5,194 bases of DNA from Thermoplasmatota archaeon (lineage in GTDB: Archaea; Thermoplasmatota; Thermoplasmata; GCA-020350865; JAUVCJ01). This document shows positions 1-5,194 of the stretch, one piece after another. A program made the position numbers and the translations under genes. The number at the start of each line of letters is the position of its first letter. Position 1 is the first letter of the stretch. The stretch is taken from positions 1 through 5,194 of the forward strand of contig JAUVCJ010000173.1 in NCBI GenBank assembly GCA_030595765.1. The letters are read 5' to 3'. A model generated the notes under the pieces. The model did not search any database and had not been told where the DNA came from. It saw nothing but the letters and a program-made list of their open reading frames with translations.

Positions 1-26
1 CCAATTGGGCTACATCCACAAACTTG

Positions 27-34
27 AAATATTA
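27..34 (+). promoter_or_regulatory. TATA-like box of the DUF234 ATPase gene
   Basis: AAATATTA lies with its centre about 25 bases upstream of the ATG at 56, the spacing expected between an archaeal TATA box and a transcription start. No Shine-Dalgarno motif precedes the ATG. Together these suggest a leaderless transcript starting at or next to the start codon. The box is judged from spacing and AT-richness only. Confidence 0.4.
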
Positions 35-55
35 TTACGGATGTAAAAGATAATC

Positions 56-1441
56 ATGGTTGTCCGTAAATTTTTGGGTCGTATGGATGAACTGCGCTCA
101 AGAGAGGTGATGATGAAAAGGAAGGGCGCAAAGCTCATACCCATGTATGGCCGCAGAAGGATAGGTAAGACCTTCCTTATCAAGGAGCTGATCGAGAGAA
201 ACGGCGGTATCTACCACCTATGCTCCACAGCGGTGCGTAAGAAAAATATCCAAAGACTAAACGTTACCATATCGGAAGCATTAGATATCCCGACATTTAA
301 CGCCAGTGACTACATCAGCACCTTCAAAGATCTTATAAAATCGGGCTTTAGGGAGGGCATTATCGCTTTGGACGAGTTTCCTTATCTCTTTTACAAGGAT
401 CAGGATGTTATTTCCGAGTTCCAGGCGGTGTTCGATGAGATTATTTCAGACTCCGATATCACCCTCATACTCTGCGGCTCCTCCGTTTCTATGATGGAGG
501 ACTTGGTTCTTTCAAAAAGCAGCCCTCTGTTTGGAAGGCGAACTGGCCAGGTTCGATTGGGCTCAATACCACCAGGAGAGCTTGGACTTTTCATTCCAGG
601 CAGGAAACCTGAAGAGCTTCTGGAAATCGATTCCATTATAGGCAGGATACCAAGATATCTGCAAGAATTTCACGATATCGGTTCTATGGAACAGACCTTG
701 AAGCAGTCAGTCTTCTCTCCAGATGGCTACCTTAATCGTGAAGCTTTCATTCTACTCAGGGAAGAATTGCGGGAGCCTGATACATATTTCACCATGCTCG
801 AGGCTCTTGCAGGCGGCAAGACAAGAATGACACAGATAGGGAATGCCTCCTTCATCCCAGCAAAGGACATGCCAAAGTACCTTGGAATGCTGGAAAGGTT
901 GGAGATTGTTGAAAGGGAACATCCAGTTACAGACAATAGACCCAAATCGAAGATGACCAGATACCGCATCAAGGACAATATGTTCAGGTTTCATTTCAAA
1001 TTTGTTATGCCTGAGATGAGACCCATTGAGCTAAGAGAGCCTGAGGGGCCATTTCAGAGATGGATACTGGAAAAAAACTCCTATATTTCCACTTTCGTGG
1101 AGAATCTGGTTGCGGGCTATGCCGTCAAAGAGCTTGGATTTGAGAAAGCAGGTAGATGGTGGTACAGGGACAACGAGATTGATTGTGTTGCCTATAATAG
1201 AACTCAAAAGCGTGCTATGTTCTGTGAGGTGAAATGGAGGACTGAACCGATAGGAGCAGGTGTCGTTAATGAACTGGTGGAGAAGGCCAGTCTTGTAAAG
1301 GAGCTTGTGCGGATGGAGCAAGAATATTTGCTGATATCCAGAAGCGGATTCACAAAAAAGGCAGTGGACATTATGGAAGAACAGGGTATGAACTACATGG
1401 ATGGCAAGCATTTTGCATCCAAAATCTACGGACACACGTAA
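56..1441 (+). CDS. Archaeal AAA-type ATPase with C-terminal DUF234 / PD-(D/E)XK nuclease-like domain
   Basis: This 461-aa protein has the full architecture of the archaeal ATPase/DUF234 family. Walker A is GRRRIGKT (32-39), Walker B is IIALDE (102-107), and a sensor-1-like segment ends in CGSS (140-143). The PLFGRR motif (157-162) is typical of this family, as is GRIPRYL (196-202), usually written GGxPRYL. A winged-helix region covers about 243-290, followed by YRIKDNMFRFHFKF (303-316). The C-terminal domain keeps all PD-(D/E)XK residues: E349, D376 in EID, and E391/K393 in EVK. No signal peptide or membrane segment is visible, so it is probably cytoplasmic. Family members are common and often multicopy in archaea, but their cellular role is not established; mobile-element or defence links are speculation. 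The ATG at 56 is chosen because the FLGR motif follows directly, as in relatives, and a TATA-like box is well placed. It stands alone and converges on the next gene with a 14-base gap. Confidence 0.93.
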   Translation: MVVRKFLGRMDELRSREVMMKRKGAKLIPMYGRRRIGKTFLIKELIERNGGIYHLCSTAVRKKNIQRLNVTISEALDIPTFNASDYISTFKDLIKSGFREGIIALDEFPYLFYKDQDVISEFQAVFDEIISDSDITLILCGSSVSMMEDLVLSKSSPLFGRRTGQVRLGSIPPGELGLFIPGRKPEELLEIDSIIGRIPRYLQEFHDIGSMEQTLKQSVFSPDGYLNREAFILLREELREPDTYFTMLEALAGGKTRMTQIGNASFIPAKDMPKYLGMLERLEIVEREHPVTDNRPKSKMTRYRIKDNMFRFHFKFVMPEMRPIELREPEGPFQRWILEKNSYISTFVENLVAGYAVKELGFEKAGRWWYRDNEIDCVAYNRTQKRAMFCEVKWRTEPIGAGVVNELVEKASLVKELVRMEQEYLLISRSGFTKKAVDIMEEQGMNYMDGKHFASKIYGHT

Positions 1442-1455
1442 GCTACACTTCTCCC

Positions 1456-2202
1456 TCATCTAGCTGAGCTATGGCTAAAACTCACCCCCATGCCTATCGC
1501 AAATTCATTAGCGGCTACCAACAGCCCCATGCCTATCGTGAGTGCAAGGGCGGTAATTGCCGTTACGAACTCGGCATAGCTTCTTGCAAAGCTGACCATC
1601 CTCTCCCATACGAAGTTCCCGATGTCTGCGAGCGCCTGGGCCAATGCCGCAGGGTTGTTGCTGACAAGCGCGGTGCCGAGTTTGACTATCAGCGTGATAA
1701 AGGGTTCGAAAACAGGAACGTACCTGATGACAGTCTCCATTACCCAGCCAAAGAGTGGGCCAAAGACAGGGATGGACTCAACAACCTCCTTTATGGTCTC
1801 AAGCATCACTGTCAACTCCGAGACCTCTGTTAAGGAGGATAGCTCCGAAAGCAAAGGAGCCTCTGCTGGTAGCATGCTCATAACCTCTGATGGTAGGCCG
1901 AGGGTGAAGATGCAGTCGGTTATGTCCACTGCTTCGTAGGGCTGCTCGCCTGTTCTGTTGGTTGTGAACTGGCTGAGTATGGTCGCCAACTGATCCGGTG
2001 AGATTGTTGCTGTCATCACGCCTCTGATGTATTTGGAGAGCTGTAGCTGGGACTCGTCAGCAGTTGTGAACTCAAGACCGCCAAGTCCCCAGGCCTTAAG
2101 GTTGGCTGTGTCCTGGCTGAGAAGGGCGTCATCATCCGTCAAGCTGTCATCATATTCATCGCCTTCATCCCACGGCAAGCCCTGGTGGATAGGAGGAAGC
2201 AT
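1456..2202 (-). CDS. Orphan protein with acidic N-terminus and hydrophobic, probably membrane-associated C-terminal half
   Basis: I do not recognise this 248-aa protein. It is taken as real because it is the longest frame here, its codon use (AGA, ATA, GAG, CAG) matches the neighbours, and overlapping + strand frames look unnatural. Residues 12-25 are strongly acidic (DEGDEYDD, TDDD). Residues 45-140 look like a soluble, mostly helical domain. From 144 the chain turns hydrophobic with two similar units 18 residues apart: IPVFGPLFGWVMETV (144-158) and VPVFEPFITLIVKLG (162-176). Residues 212-240 form a strong hydrophobic helix with two IGMG motifs 13 residues apart (223-226, 236-239). This suggests peripheral or C-terminal membrane insertion; no signal peptide is seen. 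The ATG at 2202 is the first standard start in frame, but the frame stays open for 23 more codons up to a TAG at 2272-2274, so the true start could be a non-standard codon upstream. It has no operon partner in the window and ends 14 bases from the convergent ATPase gene. Confidence 0.7.
   Translation of the reverse strand: MLPPIHQGLPWDEGDEYDDSLTDDDALLSQDTANLKAWGLGGLEFTTADESQLQLSKYIRGVMTATISPDQLATILSQFTTNRTGEQPYEAVDITDCIFTLGLPSEVMSMLPAEAPLLSELSSLTEVSELTVMLETIKEVVESIPVFGPLFGWVMETVIRYVPVFEPFITLIVKLGTALVSNNPAALAQALADIGNFVWERMVSFARSYAEFVTAITALALTIGMGLLVAANEFAIGMGVSFSHSSAR
1486..1538. repeat. 14-base direct repeat inside the orphan gene
   Basis: CCCCATGCCTATCG occurs exactly at 1486-1499 and again at 1525-1538, a 39-base period. 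Both copies are in the same frame of the - strand gene and encode the repeated IGMG segment, so this is a 13-codon internal duplication or a constrained helix motif. It is not a separate element. Confidence 0.6.
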
Positions 2203-2451
2203 ATCATCCTGATTGGAGTTATCCAGAAATGGATGATGGCTGGTGGAATGCTCAATCGCAACAGTCAGACTCTATTCCTCCAATGCAATGGCTGGTGCTA
2301 TTGTAAGGATGGGGTAGGCGGTAGGGAAGGAAAAGGGTTGCGACGGCCAGGGAGTGTTCTAGGCAAAGTCCTGCATTTGCTTCATCCTTTTGTCGCCATC
2401 AGGGTGGCCATCATTTGGGGAGCAGTCCGAAAACATACTAGAGGAACAAGA
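2203..2451. other. Divergent intergenic region, no gene supported
   Basis: This stretch separates the - strand orphan gene from the + strand membrane-protein operon. Frames crossing it are short and broken. No tRNA-like fold, repeat array or strong hairpin was noticed. On the - strand there is a GGAGG (2277-2281) 8 bases before a CTG (2266-2268) that is in frame with the orphan gene. A weak TATA-like TTACAATA lies on the - strand at 2298-2305. Neither is strong enough to fix that gene's start. Confidence 0.5.
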
Positions 2452-2459
2452 TATTAATA
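2452..2459 (+). promoter_or_regulatory. TATA-like box of the membrane protein-trmI operon
   Basis: TATTAATA, preceded by purine-rich GAGGAACAAG that could act as a BRE, is centred about 27-28 bases before the ATG at 2483 but only about 18 bases before the ATG at 2474. By normal archaeal spacing, transcription would start at about 2481-2483. This favours a leaderless mRNA beginning at the second ATG. Confidence 0.5.
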
Positions 2460-2482
2460 GCAACTTGAACCTGATGAATTCT

Positions 2483-3502
2483 ATGTGGGGGACGATATCC
2501 AAGGTGCTGGCAGGAGCGGGTTTTGCACTTGTTCTCGTCTCGTTCGCATTCGGACCCTGGTTCGGTCTTGTGTTCACCCAGGAATTTGAAGTTGGAGGAG
2601 TGAAAACCGTCGACACCGATTACATCGACTTTAACCTTCAAGCCCTGGTGCATACCCAGGACTACGATGGAAATGTGAGCAGCTCCAGGATCATGTACAC
2701 AGCGCCTGACTTTGAAACGCAACTAGGATTAGCCAGTAATGACCTGAAAGACCTGTTCGTTACCCTTCAGTACATTGCGCTCTCGGGCTTTCTTTTATTC
2801 GGAGTATTCCTTGGAGCTGTCTTTTCTGCAGCACCCTCCCAGAGATACCGAAAAGTTGTGCTGGTGGTTGGCGCTATTGCCATCGCGCTTTGTATGATAG
2901 CGCCGATATATATGGCAATGAACCCGCCACATGTTGTGCAGGGAACAGATGTGCCAGAAGGGCTATACGGGATTAGCTCGAAAGAGCTTCTCGATGGAAG
3001 CATGTCCACTCAGGAATGGAGCCCTGGCTGGGGATGGTATCTATTCCTAGCTGGTGCCGCCATCGGCATCGTTACTTTGCTATCCACACTGCGATACTCA
3101 AAGAAGCTGGAACTGGACCATGAGGATTCTGTTCCAGCGCCTCCAGAGGGTCAGATGCCATGGTCAAATGCTGGTATAGCCAATGAAGACGAAAGAGAAG
3201 AGCGTCCGGTACTGATGGAGTTCAAATGCCCACTGTGTGAGTTTACGTTTGCAAGCATGATAAGCAGAAGCGATCCGGTTGTTATGTGCCCCAACTGCGG
3301 CACCAAAGGCCCGGTACAGCTTCCTGAAGAGCCTACCACAATGGAGACCCCAGAAGATAATCGACCCTGGGAAGAACCATTGAATGATGATCCCTATACG
3401 GATGATGGATACTATGAGGACGATGGCACCAATGGGGATGATGTTATTGCAGATGAGAGCCAATATGAAGAAAGCTATCAAAATGAAAACGATGAGGTGT
3501 AG
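2483..3502 (+). CDS. Four-helix membrane protein with C-terminal zinc ribbon and acidic tail
   Basis: Counting from the ATG at 2483, this is a 339-aa protein of unknown function. Hydrophobic segments lie at about 7-31, 92-117, 125-146 and 183-204. The loop between the first two (about 32-91) is polar and probably faces outside. The basic RYSKK after helix 4 and the even helix number put the C-terminus in the cytosol. The tail carries a zinc ribbon, CPLC (249-252) and CPNC (269-272), with 16 residues between the pairs, then a Pro/Glu linker and a very acidic, Tyr- and Asn-rich end (about 290-339). Upstream in-frame starts are ATG 2474 and TTG 2390. ATG 2483 is preferred from TATA spacing, though 2474 is possible and the TTG is unlikely because it lies before the promoter. 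The gene ends 2 bases before trmI and carries trmI's ribosome-binding site in its last codons, so the two are surely cotranscribed. The zinc ribbon may bind nucleic acid or a protein; this is inference. Confidence 0.85.
   Translation: MWGTISKVLAGAGFALVLVSFAFGPWFGLVFTQEFEVGGVKTVDTDYIDFNLQALVHTQDYDGNVSSSRIMYTAPDFETQLGLASNDLKDLFVTLQYIALSGFLLFGVFLGAVFSAAPSQRYRKVVLVVGAIAIALCMIAPIYMAMNPPHVVQGTDVPEGLYGISSKELLDGSMSTQEWSPGWGWYLFLAGAAIGIVTLLSTLRYSKKLELDHEDSVPAPPEGQMPWSNAGIANEDEREERPVLMEFKCPLCEFTFASMISRSDPVVMCPNCGTKGPVQLPEEPTTMETPEDNRPWEEPLNDDPYTDDGYYEDDGTNGDDVIADESQYEESYQNENDEV
3494..3499 (+). promoter_or_regulatory. Shine-Dalgarno site for trmI
   Basis: GAGGTG matches the archaeal anti-Shine-Dalgarno sequence and ends 5 bases before the ATG at 3505. 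It overlaps the last codons of the upstream gene. It fixes the trmI start and indicates translational coupling within one transcript. Confidence 0.75.
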
Positions 3503-3504
3503 CC

Positions 3505-4278
3505 ATGAATGACAAGGTTATAAAAATGGGACAGATTGTTGTGTTGATCGACCCTCAAGGGCGCAAGCACCATCTTCTGATCCAGGGAGAGAGCCAGAAG
3601 GTCAAAGGCCTTGGAGTGCTGGACACTGGCAAATTGCTGGACAAGCCATTCGGAGAACCTGTCGAGCTATGTGGTGAGAGCTTTATTCCGCTCAGACCCA
3701 GCCTTAGAGATGGATTGGAAGCAATGGAGAGAAAGGCCCAGATAATGATGCCAAAGGACTCGATACACCTGGCATACGAGTGCGGCATTGGCCCAGGCTC
3801 GCTGGTTGTCGAAAGCGGCGCAGGGTCCGGTGGCTCCACAATGATCCTGGCTCACCTGGTAGGAAAGACCGGCCAGGTGATCGTCTACGAACTGAGAGAA
3901 GATTTCATCAAGGTGGCTGAACGCAACCTGGAAAAAACTGGTCTGCGTGACCAGGTGGAGCTCAGACTCGGCGATGTGACAGCTGCACTGGATGTCCAGA
4001 ATGCCGATGCTGTTGTGTTGGACATTCCAAACCCATGGGATGCAGTAGAGAACGCCTGGAACGCCCTGCGGCCTGGTGGCTCGCTTGCGACCTACACTCC
4101 AACAGTCAACCAGCTAGAGCGAGCCCACGGCGCAATGAAAGAACAGGGCTTTCGCGACCTTCGGGCCCATGAGAACATCAGAAGAGAAATGGATGTCAAA
4201 CCAGGTGCTACCAGACCAAAGTTTGAGATGCTGGGTCACACAGGTTATTTACTGTTCGGAGTCAAGATGGGGACGTAG
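3505..4278 (+). CDS. trmI: tRNA (adenine-N1)-methyltransferase TrmI (position 57/58, T-loop)
   Basis: This class I SAM-dependent methyltransferase makes 1-methyladenosine in the tRNA T-loop. In archaea such as Pyrococcus the enzyme modifies A57 as well as A58, and it works as a homotetramer. The 257-aa length is normal for the family. A small N-terminal beta domain (about 1-70) precedes the catalytic fold. SAM motif I is VVESGAGSGGST (101-112), the acidic residue after strand 2 is E129 in VYELRED, and D157 lies in GDV. The catalytic segment is VVLDIPNPW (170-178), where D173 matches the catalytic Asp. PTVNQLE (199-205) and the C-terminal HTGYL are family signatures. It starts 2 bases after the zinc-ribbon membrane protein gene with a good Shine-Dalgarno site, so it is the second gene of that operon. 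It converges on vapC with a 35-base gap. All key residues are present. Confidence 0.95.
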   Translation: MNDKVIKMGQIVVLIDPQGRKHHLLIQGESQKVKGLGVLDTGKLLDKPFGEPVELCGESFIPLRPSLRDGLEAMERKAQIMMPKDSIHLAYECGIGPGSLVVESGAGSGGSTMILAHLVGKTGQVIVYELREDFIKVAERNLEKTGLRDQVELRLGDVTAALDVQNADAVVLDIPNPWDAVENAWNALRPGGSLATYTPTVNQLERAHGAMKEQGFRDLRAHENIRREMDVKPGATRPKFEMLGHTGYLLFGVKMGT

Positions 4279-4301
4279 TGGGGCAGACTCTCGGCAGAAT
4301 G

Positions 4302-4307
4302 AAAAAA
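4302..4307 (-). terminator. Oligo-T terminator after vapC
   Basis: Six consecutive T on the - strand begin 7 bases after the last base of the vapC stop codon. Archaeal RNA polymerase ends transcription at short U-tracts, and the tract sits between the convergent vapC and trmI genes. A run of six is modest, so this is tentative. Confidence 0.4.
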
Positions 4308-4313
4308 TACAAG

Positions 4314-4721
4314 TCAGTACGTCTCCACTTTCAGACCCTTGATATTTTTGAAGTGCTTTACATTTCTAGTGACAACAACATCGCATCCATGGGCCAGAGA
4401 TATGCCGGCAACCAGTGCATCCAGAGTATCTATCATGGAACCGTTTTTCTTTAGTTGCCCAATTATTTTGGCGGCTCTGAGCGCACTTTCTCTATCCAAT
4501 GGAAATGTGTGCACCCTGTTTATGAGCGCGCTGGCCTGATCCATCCTTTGCAACTTGTTTTTGTCACCTAACTTGCTCAGCTCAATTCCGGAAGCGATCT
4601 CGAATACATTGATCTCGGTAGTGGCCATAAGGCCAGCCTTTTCGGTTTCCTCGGCCTTCTTAATCGCGCCTTCATCGTTCTTTAAAAGGTCTATCAGGAA
4701 TGTCGAGTCAAGGCATTTCAT
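4314..4721 (-). CDS. vapC: VapC-type PIN-domain toxin ribonuclease
   Basis: This 135-aa protein is a PIN-domain ribonuclease, the toxin of a VapBC module. VapC toxins cleave RNA, usually tRNA or rRNA, in a Mg-dependent way, and are held inactive by VapB. The acidic site is readable: D5 in the N-terminal strand (LDSTFLIDLL), E41 in NVFEIASG, D101 (with D98 nearby) in DTLDALVAG, and N120 in VVTRNVKHF, where relatives have Asp or Asn. The motif order and length are typical, and there is no truncation, so the toxin is probably active. Its ATG overlaps the vapB stop codon as ATGA, giving translational coupling in the usual antitoxin-first order. The cellular target cannot be read from the sequence. 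Confidence 0.93.
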   Translation of the reverse strand: MKCLDSTFLIDLLKNDEGAIKKAEETEKAGLMATTEINVFEIASGIELSKLGDKNKLQRMDQASALINRVHTFPLDRESALRAAKIIGQLKKNGSMIDTLDALVAGISLAHGCDVVVTRNVKHFKNIKGLKVETY

Positions 4722-4948
4722 GAGGTCTGCACCCTTTTGTTAGCGGATTTCCTGACATCATCCATTCCTCGCTCTATGGACGTTGACTCCTCTACTGTGA
4801 GGTCAGCCCAGGCTCCTGCAATGTCGGAAATTGCTCCCTTGTCCTTGACCAGTCTTGTGAGCGTCTCTGAAAAGCTCTCACCAGGAAGCTTCTCTTTATC
4901 AAGAAGATCATAGACCTCTTCAGTGACTGAAATTGTTTTTGATACCAT
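4718..4948 (-). CDS. vapB: VapB antitoxin, DUF217 family
   Basis: This antitoxin is 76 aa from the ATG at 4948. The N-terminus KTISVTEEVYDLL (4-16), followed by PGESFSETLTRL (22-33), is the characteristic pattern of archaeal DUF217 VapB antitoxins: a short beta strand, then two helices, resembling ribbon-helix-helix DNA binders. Residues about 40-76 (GAWADLTVEES, then a charged helix) would be the part that wraps the VapC active site. The ATG at 4948 is chosen because relatives start a few residues before KTISV; ATG 4954 two codons upstream is also possible. A longer frame to 5011 would run through the palindrome and TATA box, encoding an unnatural Tyr/Ile/Cys stretch, and is rejected. The pair probably represses its own promoter through the palindrome just upstream. 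Confidence 0.9.
   Translation of the reverse strand: MVSKTISVTEEVYDLLDKEKLPGESFSETLTRLVKDKGAISDIAGAWADLTVEESTSIERGMDDVRKSANKRVQTS
4730..4735 (-). promoter_or_regulatory. Shine-Dalgarno-like site for vapC
   Basis: AGGGTG on the - strand, inside the 3' end of vapB, ends 8 bases before the vapC ATG. GGTG fits the archaeal anti-Shine-Dalgarno sequence. With the ATGA overlap it supports coupled translation of toxin after antitoxin. Confidence 0.45.
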
Positions 4949-4958
4949 CCTCATCACT

Positions 4959-4982
4959 CTACATATACATATGTAGATGTAG
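4959..4982. promoter_or_regulatory. 24-bp palindrome, probable vapBC operator
   Basis: Read on the + strand this is four hexamers in a row: CTACAT, ATACAT, ATGTAG, ATGTAG. The outer and inner pairs are inverted repeats of one another, with 11 of 12 positions paired. The inner core is also a perfect 7-bp inverted repeat (CTACATA and TATGTAG) around TACA at 4959-4976. It starts 4 bases upstream of the ATG at 4954 (10 upstream of 4948) and directly abuts the TATA-like box, covering the expected transcription start. A bound VapB or VapBC complex would block initiation, as is usual for autoregulated toxin-antitoxin operons. The binding protein is inferred. Confidence 0.7.
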
Positions 4983-4989
4983 AATATAA
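4982..4989 (-). promoter_or_regulatory. TATA-like box of the vapBC operon
   Basis: On the - strand TTATATTC is preceded by CGAAAACG, a BRE-like sequence. The centre near 4986 predicts a transcription start near 4959-4960, giving a leader of only about 5-12 bases before the candidate vapB start codons. The box touches the palindrome at 4959-4982. Confidence 0.55.
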
Positions 4990-5084
4990 CGTTTTCGTCC
5001 AGTTTAAGCATTTAATAGAATACAATTGATTCAAATGTAGCATTTTTCTCAATAAACGGATGCTGAATTGCCGCCACCAGAGGA

Positions 5085-5194
5085 TTAGTTACGTTTTCCC
5101 TTGCGCATAATAATAAAAACAATAGATATTACTACCACAATGCAACTCCCTATGATTAAATAGAGCCAATATGTCTCAATAAATGAAGGTGTGG
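5085..5194 (-). CDS. C-terminal end of a membrane-anchored protein (partial, runs off the window)
   Basis: Reading the - strand from the window edge, 35 codons are open and end in TAA at 5085-5087. They encode a short polar stretch (TPSFIETYW), a long uninterrupted hydrophobic helix (about residues 8-29: LYLIIG, then VVVISIVFII) and a basic tail, MRKGKRN. This is the classic end of a single-pass protein with its bulk outside and a positively charged cytosolic stop-transfer tail, as in many archaeal surface or secreted-then-anchored proteins. The frame is too hydrophobic and well ordered to be chance noncoding AT-rich DNA, but the 5' part is outside the window, so family and function are unknown. 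It lies upstream of vapBC on the same strand, separated from its TATA box by about 95 bases, so it is probably a separate transcription unit. Confidence 0.65.
   Translation of the reverse strand, partial: TPSFIETYWLYLIIGSCIVVVISIVFIIMRKGKRN

Noticed and set aside
2..46. Possible C-terminal end of an upstream + strand gene (frame closing at TAA 44-46)
   Set aside because: Only 14 codons are visible, another frame also stays open to 53, and the segment overlaps the TATA-like box of the ATPase gene. It is too short to support a call.
1461..1471. Short inverted repeat TAGCT-G-AGCTA between the convergent genes as a terminator hairpin
   Set aside because: The stem is 5 bp with a 1-base gap, lies within the end of the orphan gene and has no T-tract after it.
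1471..1939. + strand frames of 120 and 105 codons opposite the orphan gene
   Set aside because: They lie inside the longer - strand gene. Their translations are low in normal domain character, lack a credible promoter or ribosome-binding site, and the codon pattern fits the - strand.
2185..2457. 90-codon + strand frame across the divergent intergenic region
   Set aside because: It overlaps the promoter of the membrane-protein operon, has an odd Cys/Arg/Gly-rich composition and ends at the TATA-like box.
2390..2482. N-terminal extension of the membrane protein from TTG 2390
   Set aside because: The extension would be transcribed from upstream of the best TATA-like box, adds a polar stretch before the first membrane helix, and lacks a Shine-Dalgarno site.
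4021..4038. Asn at position 176 in the TrmI DIPNPW motif as a lost catalytic residue
   Set aside because: The catalytic Asp is D173. The residue before PW varies in the family (for example Glu or Ala in characterised TrmI/Trm61 enzymes), so no loss of function is implied.
4949..5011. Longer VapB starting at ATG 5011
   Set aside because: The added residues are translated from the TATA-like box and palindrome, giving a Tyr/Ile/Cys-rich run not found in DUF217 antitoxins, which start just before KTISV.

Overview
The window looks archaeal, most likely a euryarchaeon related to Thermoplasmata or Methanomassiliicoccales. The order-level guess is inference. Supporting signs are a DUF234-type archaeal ATPase, an archaeal-style TrmI tRNA methyltransferase, a VapBC pair with a DUF217-like antitoxin, and frequent AGA/AGG/ATA codons. 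TATA-like boxes also sit about 25-28 bases upstream of start codons, as expected for leaderless or short-leader transcripts. Shine-Dalgarno motifs appear mainly at internal operon genes. No rRNA, tRNA, CRISPR array or insertion sequence is visible.

Layout from left to right: (1) a complete 461-aa AAA-type ATPase with a winged helix and a PD-(D/E)XK nuclease-like C-terminus (+, 56-1441); (2) a convergent orphan gene of 248 aa with an acidic N-terminus and hydrophobic C-terminal half (-, 1456-2202), which I do not recognise; (3) a gene-free divergent region of about 280 bases (2203-2482) holding the promoter of the next unit; (4) a two-gene + strand operon made of a four-helix membrane protein with a cytosol-type zinc ribbon and acidic tail (2483-3502), followed after 2 bases by trmI (3505-4278); (5) a convergent vapBC toxin-antitoxin operon (-, 4948 to 4314) with a 4-base ATGA overlap and a 24-bp palindrome between its TATA-like box and its start codon; (6) the last 35 codons of another - strand gene cut by the window edge (5085-5194), encoding a C-terminal membrane anchor with a basic tail.

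Functionally, the window combines a housekeeping tRNA-modification gene with accessory genes: toxin-antitoxin, DUF234 ATPase, an orphan protein and the end of a probable surface protein. The two places that most deserve attention are the orphan gene at 1456-2202, whose start is uncertain, and the tight coupling of an uncharacterised zinc-ribbon membrane protein to trmI. The vapBC operator is the clearest regulatory structure.
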